Assembly (NCBI GenBank): GCA_947475095.1
Contig: CANJLG010000001.1
Location: 95,777-159,776 of the forward strand
DNA: 64,000 nt
From: Flavobacteriales bacterium
GTDB taxonomy: Bacteria > Bacteroidota > Bacteroidia > Flavobacteriales_D > Crocinitomicaceae
Direction: 5' to 3'
Shown here: in pieces, positions 19,172 through 30,814 of the stretch
How the letters are laid out: each line of letters begins with the position of its first letter
Position numbering within the stretch: the first letter of the stretch is position 1
Notes under the pieces: model-generated
What the model saw: the letters and a program-made list of their open reading frames with translations, nothing else
Told to the model about the DNA's origin: nothing
Databases searched by the model: none
Position numbers and translations under genes: made by a program

Positions 19172-20038
19172 ATGATAAATTACAATCCTAAAAACTGGAT
19201 TAAACTAATCTTTTCATTAAATAAGAGCGACACCATTCGTATTCTTTGGAAGCAATTAATTTTTATTTCTTTGCTTGCCACCTTAATTATTATGTTGTTG
19301 CACCTTCTTACTAAAGCACATCAAGATCGATTAAGTGACTATACTAAGGAGTTAACAGCCATCTACTCTTTAATTGGATTTGTAATGTCCTTATTGCTGC
19401 TTTTTCGGACAAATGGGGCTTATGATCGCTGGTGGGAAGGTAGAAAACTATGGGGTGCCATCGTCAATGACTGCCGAAGTGTACTCTTGAAAATCACAAC
19501 TCGAATTAATAATGAAGAAGATAAAAAGGAAATTGCGCGTTTATTTAGCCTTTATATTTACAATGCGAAAAATAATTTAAGGGCAAATAAAAATAATTTA
19601 GTGTTTCAAAAATATGAAGACCCCTCGAAAGATAATAGTCCGATACAGGTAATGAAATTAATTTACATTAAATTACGAGCATTAGAAAAACAGGGAGAAT
19701 TAAGCCAGGGTGATCTTATCCAAATCGATGTTAACTTAAATGGCTTAATTGCTTCTTTAGGAGGTTGTCAGCGTATTAAAAACACACCAATTCCATTTTC
19801 ATACAGTATCTTTATTAAGAAATTTATCTTTTTATACGTTATCACCTTGCCCATTGTGTTTTTTCATTTTGACTATTGGGCTGTTCTTATCACTGCCTTT
19901 GTATTTTACGCATTGGTTAGCATGGAGGTACTTGCAGAAGAAATTGAAGATCCTTTTGGAACCGATGCCAATGACTTACCCTTGGATCAAATTTGTCAGA
20001 CAATAAAACAAGACCTTAATAATATTATAGAAAATTAG
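19172..20038 (+). CDS. Bestrophin family ion channel
   Basis: GFVMSLLLLFRTNGAYDRWWEGRKLWGAIVNDCRS is the bestrophin signature; IEDPFGTDANDLPLD at the C-terminus. Confidence 0.93.
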   Translation: MINYNPKNWIKLIFSLNKSDTIRILWKQLIFISLLATLIIMLLHLLTKAHQDRLSDYTKELTAIYSLIGFVMSLLLLFRTNGAYDRWWEGRKLWGAIVNDCRSVLLKITTRINNEEDKKEIARLFSLYIYNAKNNLRANKNNLVFQKYEDPSKDNSPIQVMKLIYIKLRALEKQGELSQGDLIQIDVNLNGLIASLGGCQRIKNTPIPFSYSIFIKKFIFLYVITLPIVFFHFDYWAVLITAFVFYALVSMEVLAEEIEDPFGTDANDLPLDQICQTIKQDLNNIIEN

Positions 20039-20856
20039 AGTTCGATATGCGATGAACGTATATTCCTATTCATAAATTTAGAGGCTGCCTCATCAAAAAA
20101 GTCACTGTTTTCAGTAGTAAAATAAACAACTGTTCCATCCTTAGAAAGGGTATTATCTAGCTCTGTATGTCGAGATAAATAGTCAATTAACTTATCAGCA
20201 ACCAAGGGCCCTTGCGCGAGTACTTGGATTTCTTTTCCGGCGATTTCTTCAATATAGCTTTGAATAACCGGGTAATGCGTACAGGCTAAAACTAGGGTGT
20301 CAATGGCCTTGTTTTGTGATAATAATGTTGAAATATCTGCTTTAATAATCATTTTTCCTGCATCAGTATTATGCATGTTGTTTTCAATCAGGGAAACCCA
20401 CATTGGACATGCATGCTGAACTAAAGTAACGTTAGGTGCAAATTTTTTCAACTCAATACCATATGAATTTGAATTGACCGTACCTTGCGTAGCAAGTACC
20501 CCTACACAATTAGTTGAAGTAACACTGCTGATATATTCAGTACAAGGCCTTATGACTCCCAACACTCTTTTTTGATTCCCAAAACGCATTAAATCGTTTT
20601 GCTGAATAGATCGAAGGGCTTTAGCGGATGCCGTATTACATGCAATAATAATTAATTCACATCCTTGACTAAACAAAAACTCCATGGCTTCGAGCGTATA
20701 AGAATATATCACATCAAAAGAACGATTTCCATATGGCGCTCTTGCATTGTCTCCAAAATAAATATAGTCGTAGCTAGGTAGTTTTTCTAATAATTCAGAC
20801 AAGACGGTTAGGCCTCCATAACCCGAATCGAAAACGCCAATGGGAACCTTTTTCAT
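20035..20856 (-). CDS. murI: Glutamate racemase
   Basis: PIGVFDSGYGGLTVLSEL, IIIACNTASA, LVLACTHYPVI motifs. Confidence 0.97.
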   Translation of the reverse strand: MKKVPIGVFDSGYGGLTVLSELLEKLPSYDYIYFGDNARAPYGNRSFDVIYSYTLEAMEFLFSQGCELIIIACNTASAKALRSIQQNDLMRFGNQKRVLGVIRPCTEYISSVTSTNCVGVLATQGTVNSNSYGIELKKFAPNVTLVQHACPMWVSLIENNMHNTDAGKMIIKADISTLLSQNKAIDTLVLACTHYPVIQSYIEEIAGKEIQVLAQGPLVADKLIDYLSRHTELDNTLSKDGTVVYFTTENSDFFDEAASKFMNRNIRSSHIEL

Positions 20857-20871
20857 AGCTCAAAACTACAT

Positions 20872-20900
20872 AAAAAAAGGGCAACCAACGATTGCCCTTC
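20872..20900 (-). terminator. Rho-independent terminator after the bamA-skp cluster
   Basis: Minus strand GAAGGGCAATCGTTGGTTGCCCTTTTTTT. Confidence 0.75.
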
Positions 20901-20918
20901 TAAAATTAATCGAACAAT

Positions 20919-21434
20919 TTATTTCTTCATTGACTCGGCATCCAAACGTAATAATTCAATTAATACTTCTGCTGTAATATCCATACCACCTTTAAAATAT
21001 AGCGTAGTGGACTCGTCGATTACATAATTAATTTTTTTTCTGTCTGAAACAATTTCAACTGATTTCTGAACCATTTCTAGAATCGGCTTATTTAATTCTT
21101 GATTATAGATTTGCAATTCCTGTTGAAGGGCTGTTTGCCTATCTTCAAGTCCTTGTTGCTTTTTCATTATTTTCTCCTCTTCGATTTTTAAAATAACTGG
21201 AGACCAAGAGCCTTTATTTTGTTCATATTTTTTGTATGCCTCCTCTAAATCTTTTTGAATTTCTGTCAGCTCTTTATACCCATCTTGTTCAAATTTCTTA
21301 AGCTTATCCATAGCGGCTTTGCGAGAAGGCATGGTATCTAATAACTGTTGAGAATTAACATGAGCTAACTTCATTTGTGCATTTGCATTAATTGCGGCAA
21401 ACATTAACGCGATAACAAGGACTACTTTTTTCAT
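20919..21434 (-). CDS. OmpH/Skp family periplasmic chaperone
   Basis: Signal peptide, KLAHVNSQQLLDTMPSRKAAMDKLKKFEQDGYKEL..., charged coiled coil; downstream of bamA. Confidence 0.9.
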   Translation of the reverse strand: MKKVVLVIALMFAAINANAQMKLAHVNSQQLLDTMPSRKAAMDKLKKFEQDGYKELTEIQKDLEEAYKKYEQNKGSWSPVILKIEEEKIMKKQQGLEDRQTALQQELQIYNQELNKPILEMVQKSVEIVSDRKKINYVIDESTTLYFKGGMDITAEVLIELLRLDAESMKK

Positions 21435-21457
21435 TTTTATATATATAAATTAACTAA

Positions 21458-21973
21458 TTACTCTTTACTTATTCCCATTTCCTCTAACACCGTATTGCTA
21501 ATGTCGTATTCTTTTTCAGCGTAAACCAAATTGCTTTGATTAGACTTGTCAAACACAAAAGCATACCCTTCTCTTTTTGCAATTTTCTTCATCGCATTAA
21601 ACACACGGTCTTGAATTGGCTGGATAAACTCTTGTCTTTTTAAAAAATAATCTCCATTAACACCAAAATACTGTGTTTGCAATTCTATTGTTTCTTTATC
21701 TAATTTTTCAATTTCGCTTTTTCGTTTTTCTTTTTCTTCATTCGGTAATAAGACTTCCTCTTTGTTAAAGTTATCTCGTTTTGTTTTTATAAAAGCAAAG
21801 CGATCCTCCACTTCTTTTGTCCATTTAAGAGACAGTTTATCAAGCTTTTCTTTTGCTTCAATATATTCTGGAATATTTTTGAGAATGTAATCCGAATCTA
21901 TAAATGCGTAGGACTGCGCTTTAGCAAAGCCAATGCCAAATAAAAACAAAATACTAAATAATATTATTTTCAT
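21458..21973 (-). CDS. OmpH/Skp family periplasmic chaperone (second copy)
   Basis: QSYAFIDSDYILKNIPEYIEAKEKLDKLSLKW..., Skp-like coiled coil. Confidence 0.9.
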   Translation of the reverse strand: MKIILFSILFLFGIGFAKAQSYAFIDSDYILKNIPEYIEAKEKLDKLSLKWTKEVEDRFAFIKTKRDNFNKEEVLLPNEEKEKRKSEIEKLDKETIELQTQYFGVNGDYFLKRQEFIQPIQDRVFNAMKKIAKREGYAFVFDKSNQSNLVYAEKEYDISNTVLEEMGISKE

Positions 21974-22030
21974 TTCAAAAATTTTTGGTGCTTCGGAACG
22001 GCGAAGTTAAGATATTATTGTAAATTTCTA

Positions 22031-24586
22031 TCATAATTCGCCAAGATTCATACCAATAGTAAAACTCAATTTTGGGTTAAATCCTTTTTGCTGAATGGAT
22101 TGATCCGAAGTTCCTCCGAGGCCACTTGACCAACTATCTAAACGGTCAAAGCCTAAGCCATAATCTAAGCCTAACATACCAAACATAGGTAAAAAGACAC
22201 GGATCCCTACACCAGCAGTTCGTTTAACATTGAAAGGGTTAAATTTATCAAAAGTAGGATAAGAATTCCCTGCTTCTAAAAATGCTAAGGCATAAAAAGT
22301 GGCTTGAGGATTAAGTGAAATAGGATAACGAAGTTCTAGCGTGTATTTTGCTACAATTGGATCGCCACCAGTAGAAGAAACAGATTGATCCTCATATCCT
22401 CTCAATGCAATGATTTCCCTGCCTCCTAACTGATTTACACCTGAAAGGCCACTTCCTCCTACTGAATACCTTTCAAAAGGCGTCACACCCTTGGATAAGT
22501 TATATGCCCCGATATAACCAAAACCAAATCTTGGCATTAGAATTAATTTTTTATCCGGTGTAAGCGGTAAATACCATTCTCCTGTAAATTTAAAACGATA
22601 GTATTCTAGGTAATGATAGCGATCTTTGGGGGATAGGGAGCTGTAGTCTTTATCCGGTAAAAAGGCAGAATAAGGAAGCGTCGCTTTAGCGGTAAATGTA
22701 AAATTAGACCCGCTTTGAGGATAAATTGGAGCGCTCACCGAACTTCGCTGTAGTATATATTTTAACGCTATATCATTAGCGTATCCTTGCGGGAACAAAG
22801 GAAATCGGAAATCTTTAACAACGTCATAATACTGATAACTAAGATCATAGTATGCGGTAAAATAATCATCTGGCCACCTCTTTCTTCTTTGTAGTCCGCA
22901 CCCAACACCGGTAATTGATAAGCCGGTATAAGCAGGATTTGATCTAATTAATCCATTAGACGATAATGCGGTATTATTTATCCAAAACGACAAGGAATTC
23001 GCTTTCTTGCCACCTAACCAAGGTTCAGTAAATGAAAAATTATACCCTTGATAAAAACGTCCATTTGATTGAGCGCGAATGGAAAGTCGCTGGCCGTCCC
23101 CTGAAGGCAATGGGGTCCATGCAGATTTATTAAAAATATTTTTAGCAGAAAAATTATTAAATGTTAATCCCAGGGTACCGATGATTCGACCTGAAGATGT
23201 TGGTCCTGCGCCACCATAACCACCTGACAATTCAATTTGATCAGAAGACTTTTCTTCAACAACATACTCAATATCAACAGTTCCTTTTGCAGGGTCGGGC
23301 AGAGGATTTACCTGAAAGCCTTGCTCGTTGAAAAACCCTAATTGTGAAAGTTCTCGTTGCGTTCTGATAATATCTGCTTTATTAAAAAGGTCACCAGGTT
23401 TGGTTCTAATTTCACGTAAAATCACATAGTCATTTGTTTTATTATTTCCCCGAATAGTGATTTCCCCGATTCGGGCTTCTTTCCCCTCTATAATTCTGAT
23501 TTGATAACTGATTTTATTATTTGCCACGTTGGTTTCTACGGGAATTACCTGGAAAAATAAATGCCCTTTATCCATATAAAGCGAAGAGATGTCCCTCCCA
23601 TCACCATTCCCTTTAAGACGTTGATCGAGCAAATCTTTATTAAAAACATCCCCGTTTTTTATTCCTAAAACCGTATCTAAAAAGCTAGATCTATATTTTG
23701 AATTCCCGATCCAATCAATGTCCCCAAAAAGGTACTTTTCCCCTTCATTAATAACAATGTTAATGGCAAGATTTTTATCATCAACCTTATAAACAGTATC
23801 AAAGGTTATCATAGCATCCCGTAAACCAACAGCATTAAACTTAGCTAGCAAAGCGAGTTTATCTTTTTCAAATGTTGATGTGGTGAATTTAGATCGCTTA
23901 ATAATCCTCAGAATCGACTTCTGTTTTGTGTCTTTCATAGCAAGCTTCAATTTCCATGTTGGAACACTTTGGTTTCCGGAAATAGCAAGCGGTTTTATTC
24001 CAATTTTCACCCCCTTTTCAACGTTAATTAAAAATATTTCAGAGTCATTAATTAATGTGTCTTTTATTCGAATGATATCAACTGATACATCATAAAATGA
24101 TTTATCCCTAAAATAGCCTTTGATTTTGTTTTTTGTTTGAAATACTAAGTTTTCTGTTATTGTTTTTCCAGAGAACAATGAAATTTCTTCACGCACTTTA
24201 TCTGCTTCCCGTCGAGATATTCCTGTGAACTTGAACCTTGAAAGCTTCGGTCTTGTCGTCAGCTCTATGACAAGGTAAATCACGCCTGCAACTTCTTTCT
24301 CGGCATAAATAGAGATGTTTGAAAAAAGCCCTTCATCCCAAAGCCTTCGTATTGCATTAGAGATTTGATCGCTTGGAAGTTTGATGTTTTGACCTTGTTT
24401 AAGACCTGCGATAAGCTTGATTCCTTGATGGTCGTAATTATCTGCGCCAATAATACGAATGGGGCCTATTTCATATTCAACCGGAGAGGAGTAGTCAAAG
24501 CTCAACTCCCCAAATGTAATAGGGTCATTTTGTGCAAACGAAATTATTTGGGTTACTAAGAAAAAAAATAAACTTATTCTCTTCAT
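22031..24586 (-). CDS. bamA: Outer membrane protein assembly factor BamA
   Basis: Multiple POTRA domains (IRRLWDEGLFSNISIYAEK, KTNDYVILREIRTKPGDLFNKADIIRTQRELSQLGFF) and C-terminal Omp85 barrel (GGREIIALRGYEDQSVS). Confidence 0.96.
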   Translation of the reverse strand: MKRISLFFFLVTQIISFAQNDPITFGELSFDYSSPVEYEIGPIRIIGADNYDHQGIKLIAGLKQGQNIKLPSDQISNAIRRLWDEGLFSNISIYAEKEVAGVIYLVIELTTRPKLSRFKFTGISRREADKVREEISLFSGKTITENLVFQTKNKIKGYFRDKSFYDVSVDIIRIKDTLINDSEIFLINVEKGVKIGIKPLAISGNQSVPTWKLKLAMKDTKQKSILRIIKRSKFTTSTFEKDKLALLAKFNAVGLRDAMITFDTVYKVDDKNLAINIVINEGEKYLFGDIDWIGNSKYRSSFLDTVLGIKNGDVFNKDLLDQRLKGNGDGRDISSLYMDKGHLFFQVIPVETNVANNKISYQIRIIEGKEARIGEITIRGNNKTNDYVILREIRTKPGDLFNKADIIRTQRELSQLGFFNEQGFQVNPLPDPAKGTVDIEYVVEEKSSDQIELSGGYGGAGPTSSGRIIGTLGLTFNNFSAKNIFNKSAWTPLPSGDGQRLSIRAQSNGRFYQGYNFSFTEPWLGGKKANSLSFWINNTALSSNGLIRSNPAYTGLSITGVGCGLQRRKRWPDDYFTAYYDLSYQYYDVVKDFRFPLFPQGYANDIALKYILQRSSVSAPIYPQSGSNFTFTAKATLPYSAFLPDKDYSSLSPKDRYHYLEYYRFKFTGEWYLPLTPDKKLILMPRFGFGYIGAYNLSKGVTPFERYSVGGSGLSGVNQLGGREIIALRGYEDQSVSSTGGDPIVAKYTLELRYPISLNPQATFYALAFLEAGNSYPTFDKFNPFNVKRTAGVGIRVFLPMFGMLGLDYGLGFDRLDSWSSGLGGTSDQSIQQKGFNPKLSFTIGMNLGEL

Positions 24587-24591
24587 ATTTT

Positions 24592-25323
24592 TTATACTAT
24601 TTGTTCTGAAGTTTTTCCAAATCGCCGCTCCCTTTTTTGATAATCAATAATGGCGGCAAGTAAGTGTTCTCTTCTAAATTCTGGCCAATAGATGTTCGTA
24701 AAATGAAATTCTGTATAGGCAATTTGCCAAAGCATAAAATTACTTACTCGATTTTCTCCACTCGTTCTAATCAACAATTCTGGATCTGGAATAGCGTTGG
24801 TATACAAATAATTCGCTATTAATTCTGGTGTTATTTGTGCCGTGCTTATGTTTTTTTTGTTTAATAAAATAAAGTGAAACGCTCTGGCAATCTCTATTCT
24901 AGCGCTATAGTTTATTGCTAATACAAGCGTAATTCCTGTATTATTTTTTGTTTTTTCAATCGCTTTCTCTATGCTATGCTTACAGTTTTCTGGAAGCCCA
25001 TTAATGTCGCCAATCGTCATTAATCGTACGCCATTATTATCAAGACTATCGAGTTCTGAGGTAATTGCATCAATGAGAAGGTTCATTAATCCATCAATTT
25101 CTTTTTGAGGTCGTGACCAATTTTCTGTTGAAAAAGCATAAAGAGTTAAAAATTTTACGCCGAATTCTTTTGCTGTTTTAAGTGTGTCTCGGACTGCCTC
25201 TACCCCTGAAGCGTGGCCAAAAAGGCGATCCTTTCCTTGTTCTTTTGCCCAACGGCCGTTCCCATCCATTATGATTGCAATATGACTAGGGATATTATTA
25301 TAATCTAAGGCCGACATTGACAC
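24592..25323 (-). CDS. uppS: Isoprenyl (undecaprenyl diphosphate) transferase
   Basis: IPSHIAIIMDGNGRWAKEQGKDRLFGHASGVE; LLIRTSGENRVSNFMLWQIAYTEF. Confidence 0.97.
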   Translation of the reverse strand: MSMSALDYNNIPSHIAIIMDGNGRWAKEQGKDRLFGHASGVEAVRDTLKTAKEFGVKFLTLYAFSTENWSRPQKEIDGLMNLLIDAITSELDSLDNNGVRLMTIGDINGLPENCKHSIEKAIEKTKNNTGITLVLAINYSARIEIARAFHFILLNKKNISTAQITPELIANYLYTNAIPDPELLIRTSGENRVSNFMLWQIAYTEFHFTNIYWPEFRREHLLAAIIDYQKRERRFGKTSEQIV

Positions 25324-25416
25324 TATATATTTATTGCTAAAATAAGGAAAGTATTCACGGTAAAAAAATAATTTTCATTCAGTGCGCCCCTTGAATAATT
25401 AATATCGAGGGCCTTT

Positions 25417-25698
25417 TTATTCAGCAAGAACAATAGCTTTATTAGTTAACATTTCAAGAATGCCTCCTTTTATCTCATACACGCCTATTGATTTATCAGC
25501 AGGATCAATTTTCAAGCTTCCTAAATCTTCTGATTCATTTGATAATTTAATTCTAACTTCTCCCGATTTTAGTGCAGATATAATGTCAGTGTGATTACTT
25601 AATAATTGGAACTGCCCATTTAAACCGGGCAGGGTTACAGAAACGACGTCTCCTTTATAAATGATTGATTCTGGGGTAACTATTTCAAGTTTCATCAC
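25417..25698 (-). CDS. atpC: ATP synthase F1 epsilon subunit
   Basis: MKLEIVTPESIIYKGDVVSVTLPGLNGQFQLLSNHTDIISAL; downstream of atpD. Confidence 0.93.
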   Translation of the reverse strand: MMKLEIVTPESIIYKGDVVSVTLPGLNGQFQLLSNHTDIISALKSGEVRIKLSNESEDLGSLKIDPADKSIGVYEIKGGILEMLTNKAIVLAE

Positions 25699-25707
25699 TG
25701 TAATTAT

Positions 25708-27267
<1,560 letters not shown>

Positions 27268-27302
27268 CTAAAAAGAGCAAAAATTTATTATCTATTTTAT
27301 CC

Positions 27303-28514
27303 TTATTCTCTTACAAGAAATTTTGCGGTGAAAAAGGAAAATAGAGTGCCTGTTGTGATCAATACCATCATTGAAGTAAACACCTCCAGAAAGTTTACCT
27401 GAATAGGAAATGGCAATCCACCTCCTGGTATCGTTATTAAACTATATTTTAACTGTAGAATACAAATTCCTAGTCCAAGCAACACCCCTAAAAAAATACC
27501 GGACCCTGAAATTAAAATGCCTTCCAAAAAGAATATTGAAAAAACATTATTCTTAGTTAACCCTATACTTTTAAGCACACTAATGCTTTCCTTTTTCTCT
27601 AAATAAATCATGGTAACTGACGCTACCAAATTAAATACTGCCAAAAGGAAAATAAATAATAAAATAATTAAAACTATTAGTTTTTCGCTTTTGCTTGTTT
27701 TATAAATCAACTCGTTTTTTTCCGCATTCGTTTTAACAATAAAATTATCCCCTAATAGTTTTTGAATTTGATCTTTTATTTTATGATTATCCTCACCGGT
27801 TTTTGGCTGAATATATATGTGTGTTAGCTGATCCTCAAGATTGAGCAAGTTTTTCACAAAAGATAAGTTGGCTAGCACAACCGACTCATTCGTTTCTTTA
27901 TTGTAATTAATGATTCCTTTAATATTGAAAGGTGTTTGAAAAAATGGGTTTTTTCCTAATTTTAATTTTATATCGTTTTTTGGGGCGTAAATTATTATAT
28001 TGTCTGATTCAGTACTAACATTACTAAGCGATAAATTATTGGCAAGACCGGCTCCAATTAGCCCAAAATTATTTTCTTCTTGCTCCTCTTGGGGAAGTAG
28101 TGGCTTTCCAAAAATTAAATGATCTTTTTGGTGAATATTAATCATCTCCAAAAATTGCAATTCAACCCCCATTATGGTGGCATTCACCCATTTCTCTTCA
28201 TTCCGTAAAATTACCGTCTCTTCTATGCCTTTAGAAATACGTGATATACCCTTTAAATTGGATAACTTTATCCAAGGAACTTGGTTTTCAATCATCGTTT
28301 TACCCTTACTTGGTGTAATTATTACGCCTTGGTCAAATTCTGTATACAAATCACCAATCATCGATTCGATTCCGTTAAATGATGACAGTAATATAATCAT
28401 TGCGGCGGAAATAACCATAACCCCCATAACAGAAATACGCGTAATAATAGTTACGGCTTGACGCTTGTTTTTAGAAAACAAATACCTAAGCGCTATGTAG
28501 AATGGAACTTTAAT
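27303..28514 (-). CDS. FtsX/LolC-LolE-like ABC transporter permease, probable non-canonical ATT start
   Basis: C-terminal FtsX-like permease TMs (LFIFLLAVFNLVASVTMIYLEKKESISVLKSIGLTKNNV). ORF-track start is TTG at 28481, but upstream in-frame codons encode (ATT)KVPFYIALRYLFSKNKRQ, the usual N-terminus of this family. Confidence 0.85.
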   Translation of the reverse strand: MKVPFYIALRYLFSKNKRQAVTIITRISVMGVMVISAAMIILLSSFNGIESMIGDLYTEFDQGVIITPSKGKTMIENQVPWIKLSNLKGISRISKGIEETVILRNEEKWVNATIMGVELQFLEMINIHQKDHLIFGKPLLPQEEQEENNFGLIGAGLANNLSLSNVSTESDNIIIYAPKNDIKLKLGKNPFFQTPFNIKGIINYNKETNESVVLANLSFVKNLLNLEDQLTHIYIQPKTGEDNHKIKDQIQKLLGDNFIVKTNAEKNELIYKTSKSEKLIVLIILLFIFLLAVFNLVASVTMIYLEKKESISVLKSIGLTKNNVFSIFFLEGILISGSGIFLGVLLGLGICILQLKYSLITIPGGGLPFPIQVNFLEVFTSMMVLITTGTLFSFFTAKFLVRE

Positions 28515-28851
28515 TATTGTCTTTTAGAAGTTCATCAATTTTACTAGCATATTCCATTGAATCATCAATATAAAAGGTAAGAGAGGGTATTTTTCGAAGA
28601 TTTTTTAGGCGTTGACCAATTATTCCCCTTACTTTTCCTTGATTTATTTGAATTGATTTTAATACTTCTTCAGGACTAGGATGCGCATAAATACTTAGGT
28701 AGCACCTCGCAAGTGATAAGTCTTTGGTTATTCTCACCACCGTTACAGACACCATGGCGCCTAAACATATTTCTGCAGAAAGTCGCTGAAATAAAACGCC
28801 TAATTCCCCTTGGATTGCAGCTTCAATTTTTTGTTGTCTTACACTACTCAT
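28510..28851 (-). CDS. rbfA: Ribosome-binding factor A
   Basis: MSSVRQQKIEAAIQGELGVLFQR...VTVVRITKDLSLARCYLSIY...LRKIPSLTFYIDDSMEYASKIDELL. Confidence 0.93.
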   Translation of the reverse strand: MSSVRQQKIEAAIQGELGVLFQRLSAEICLGAMVSVTVVRITKDLSLARCYLSIYAHPSPEEVLKSIQINQGKVRGIIGQRLKNLRKIPSLTFYIDDSMEYASKIDELLKDNN

Positions 28852-28883
28852 AAAGCAAAGTTAAGAAACTTAGGTGCTACTAA

Positions 28884-28913
28884 TTGAAAAACAAGTATAC
28901 AAATGTATCTTTG
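28884..28913 (+). promoter_or_regulatory. Promoter for ABC exporter gene
   Basis: TTG (28884-28886) - N19 - TATCTTTG (28906-28913), full match to Bacteroidetes -33/-7 consensus. Confidence 0.65.
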
Positions 28914-28921
28914 TTGTTAAA

Positions 28922-30766
28922 TTGTCTGCTTTAAAACAAATATATAGGTATACCTTCAGGTATAAAGGCGTCGCTCTTCTGGTGGTGTTGTGTAATTTAT
29001 TATTTGTCGTCTTCAATTTACTTTCACTAGTTTTATTTATACCAGTACTTCAATTAATTTTCAGAAAACCAGAAGAAATTACTCCGGCAAGTCCACCATT
29101 ATGGGATAGTTCTTTGGGCGGCTTATTTACTTATGTAAAGGATTGGTATAATTTTACCATGTATGACTTGGTTTCACAAAATCCAAAAGAGGCCCTATTA
29201 TTCGTTTGCATTACTGTCATGTTCGCTTTTTTCTTCAAGAATCTATTTCGTTATGGAGCGGTGTATTTTCAATCGCAATTAAGAATGGCGGTTGTTAGGG
29301 ATGTGCGAGATAAATTATTTGAAAAAATTCTTGTTTTACCCTTAGCTTACTATTCAAATGAAAGAAAAGGCGATTTGATGGCTAGAATGAATAGTGATGT
29401 TGGGGAGGTGGAAATCGCAGTTGTCAGCATGCTAGAGCTTTTGTTTCGAGAGCCCATTGCAGTTGCCATTAACATTGTTTCACTAGTCTATCTTAGCCCT
29501 GAGCTGACCTTAATTTCATTGTTTTTATTGCCTATATCGGCTTTCGTTATTTCTAGTATAGGGAAAAGTTTAAAAAAAACTGCAAAGGCAGGGCAAGAGC
29601 AAACCGGACTACTTTTTTCTGCAATGGAAGAGGCTTTATCTGGGATTCGTATTATTAAAGCCTTTAATGCAAATGGATTCATATTAAAAGGATTCAAGAA
29701 AATTAATCTTACTCATCAAAAGCTTATTACAAAAACGTTTCGAAAAAAAGATCTTTCCCCACTCCTCAACGAAACCTTAGGCGCAATGGTAATGCTTTGT
29801 TTGGTTTGGTTTGGCGGCGGGCTGATTTTGGATAATAAAGGTGCTGGACTAACTGGTGAGGTATTTATGACTTTTATTATTGTTTTCTCTCAATTACTTC
29901 GGCCTATTCAGGGGATCTCTTCTTCGATTGCAAACATGACCAAGGCAAAAGTTTCTTTAGATAGAATCAATGATATTATCCAAGAAGACGAAAAAATAGT
30001 TGAAAAAGAAAATGCAGTAAGAATAGATGACGTAACATTGGGGGTAGAATATAAAAACGTATCGTTCCGTTACGGTCAAGAAAGCATCCTAAAATCAATC
30101 GATCTTTCTGTAAAAAAAGGGAGCACTATCGCCTTGGTGGGTGAATCTGGCAGTGGGAAATCAACCATGATGGATTTATTGCCTCGTTTTTACGATGTTG
30201 AGTCAGGAGAAATAACAATTGACGGGCTTAACATAAAAGACTTAACTATTCATTCATTAAGAAATTTAATTGGTATCGTTTCGCAGGAATCAATTTTATT
30301 TAATTCAAGTATTACAGAAAATATTGCCTTCGGTGATGAGAATCCGTCACAAGAAAAGGTGATACAAGCAGCAAAAAATGCTAATGCCTACGACTTTATT
30401 ATGGAGTTAGAAAATGGTTTTGACACCATAATTGGAGAGCGAGGAAATAAACTTTCAGGGGGCCAAAAACAACGCTTAAGCATTGCGAGAGCAATTTATT
30501 TAGACCCTAAAATATTAATCTTAGATGAGGCCACTTCTGCATTAGATACAGAATCAGAACAACTTGTTCAGGAGGCATTAGAGCGAATCATGGTCGGAAA
30601 AACCACCTTTATTATCGCTCATCGATTAAGCACCATTATCAATGCAGAACAAATCATCGTTTTATCTAAAGGCGAGATTGTGGAGCGTGGTAATCACCAA
30701 GATTTGCTAAAACAAAATGGTTTTTATGCAAAATTTTGTTCGCTTCAAGGAATAAACAGTAAATAA
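28922..30766 (+). CDS. ABC transporter, fused ATP-binding/permease (MsbA-like exporter)
   Basis: Walker A GESGSGKST, signature LSGGQKQRLSIARA, Walker B ILILDEATSALD. Start moved from 28874 to an in-frame TTG downstream of the promoter. Confidence 0.93.
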   Translation: MSALKQIYRYTFRYKGVALLVVLCNLLFVVFNLLSLVLFIPVLQLIFRKPEEITPASPPLWDSSLGGLFTYVKDWYNFTMYDLVSQNPKEALLFVCITVMFAFFFKNLFRYGAVYFQSQLRMAVVRDVRDKLFEKILVLPLAYYSNERKGDLMARMNSDVGEVEIAVVSMLELLFREPIAVAINIVSLVYLSPELTLISLFLLPISAFVISSIGKSLKKTAKAGQEQTGLLFSAMEEALSGIRIIKAFNANGFILKGFKKINLTHQKLITKTFRKKDLSPLLNETLGAMVMLCLVWFGGGLILDNKGAGLTGEVFMTFIIVFSQLLRPIQGISSSIANMTKAKVSLDRINDIIQEDEKIVEKENAVRIDDVTLGVEYKNVSFRYGQESILKSIDLSVKKGSTIALVGESGSGKSTMMDLLPRFYDVESGEITIDGLNIKDLTIHSLRNLIGIVSQESILFNSSITENIAFGDENPSQEKVIQAAKNANAYDFIMELENGFDTIIGERGNKLSGGQKQRLSIARAIYLDPKILILDEATSALDTESEQLVQEALERIMVGKTTFIIAHRLSTIINAEQIIVLSKGEIVERGNHQDLLKQNGFYAKFCSLQGINSK

Positions 30767-30814
30767 CCCCATAAAAACGACAACGTTTTGCTATAAATTG
30801 CGTTATAAATTCCC

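Noticed and set aside
25385-25416. Possible weak terminator between atpC and uppS (CCCT...AGGGG)
   Set aside because: Stem is short and interrupted, without a convincing T-tract in the correct position.
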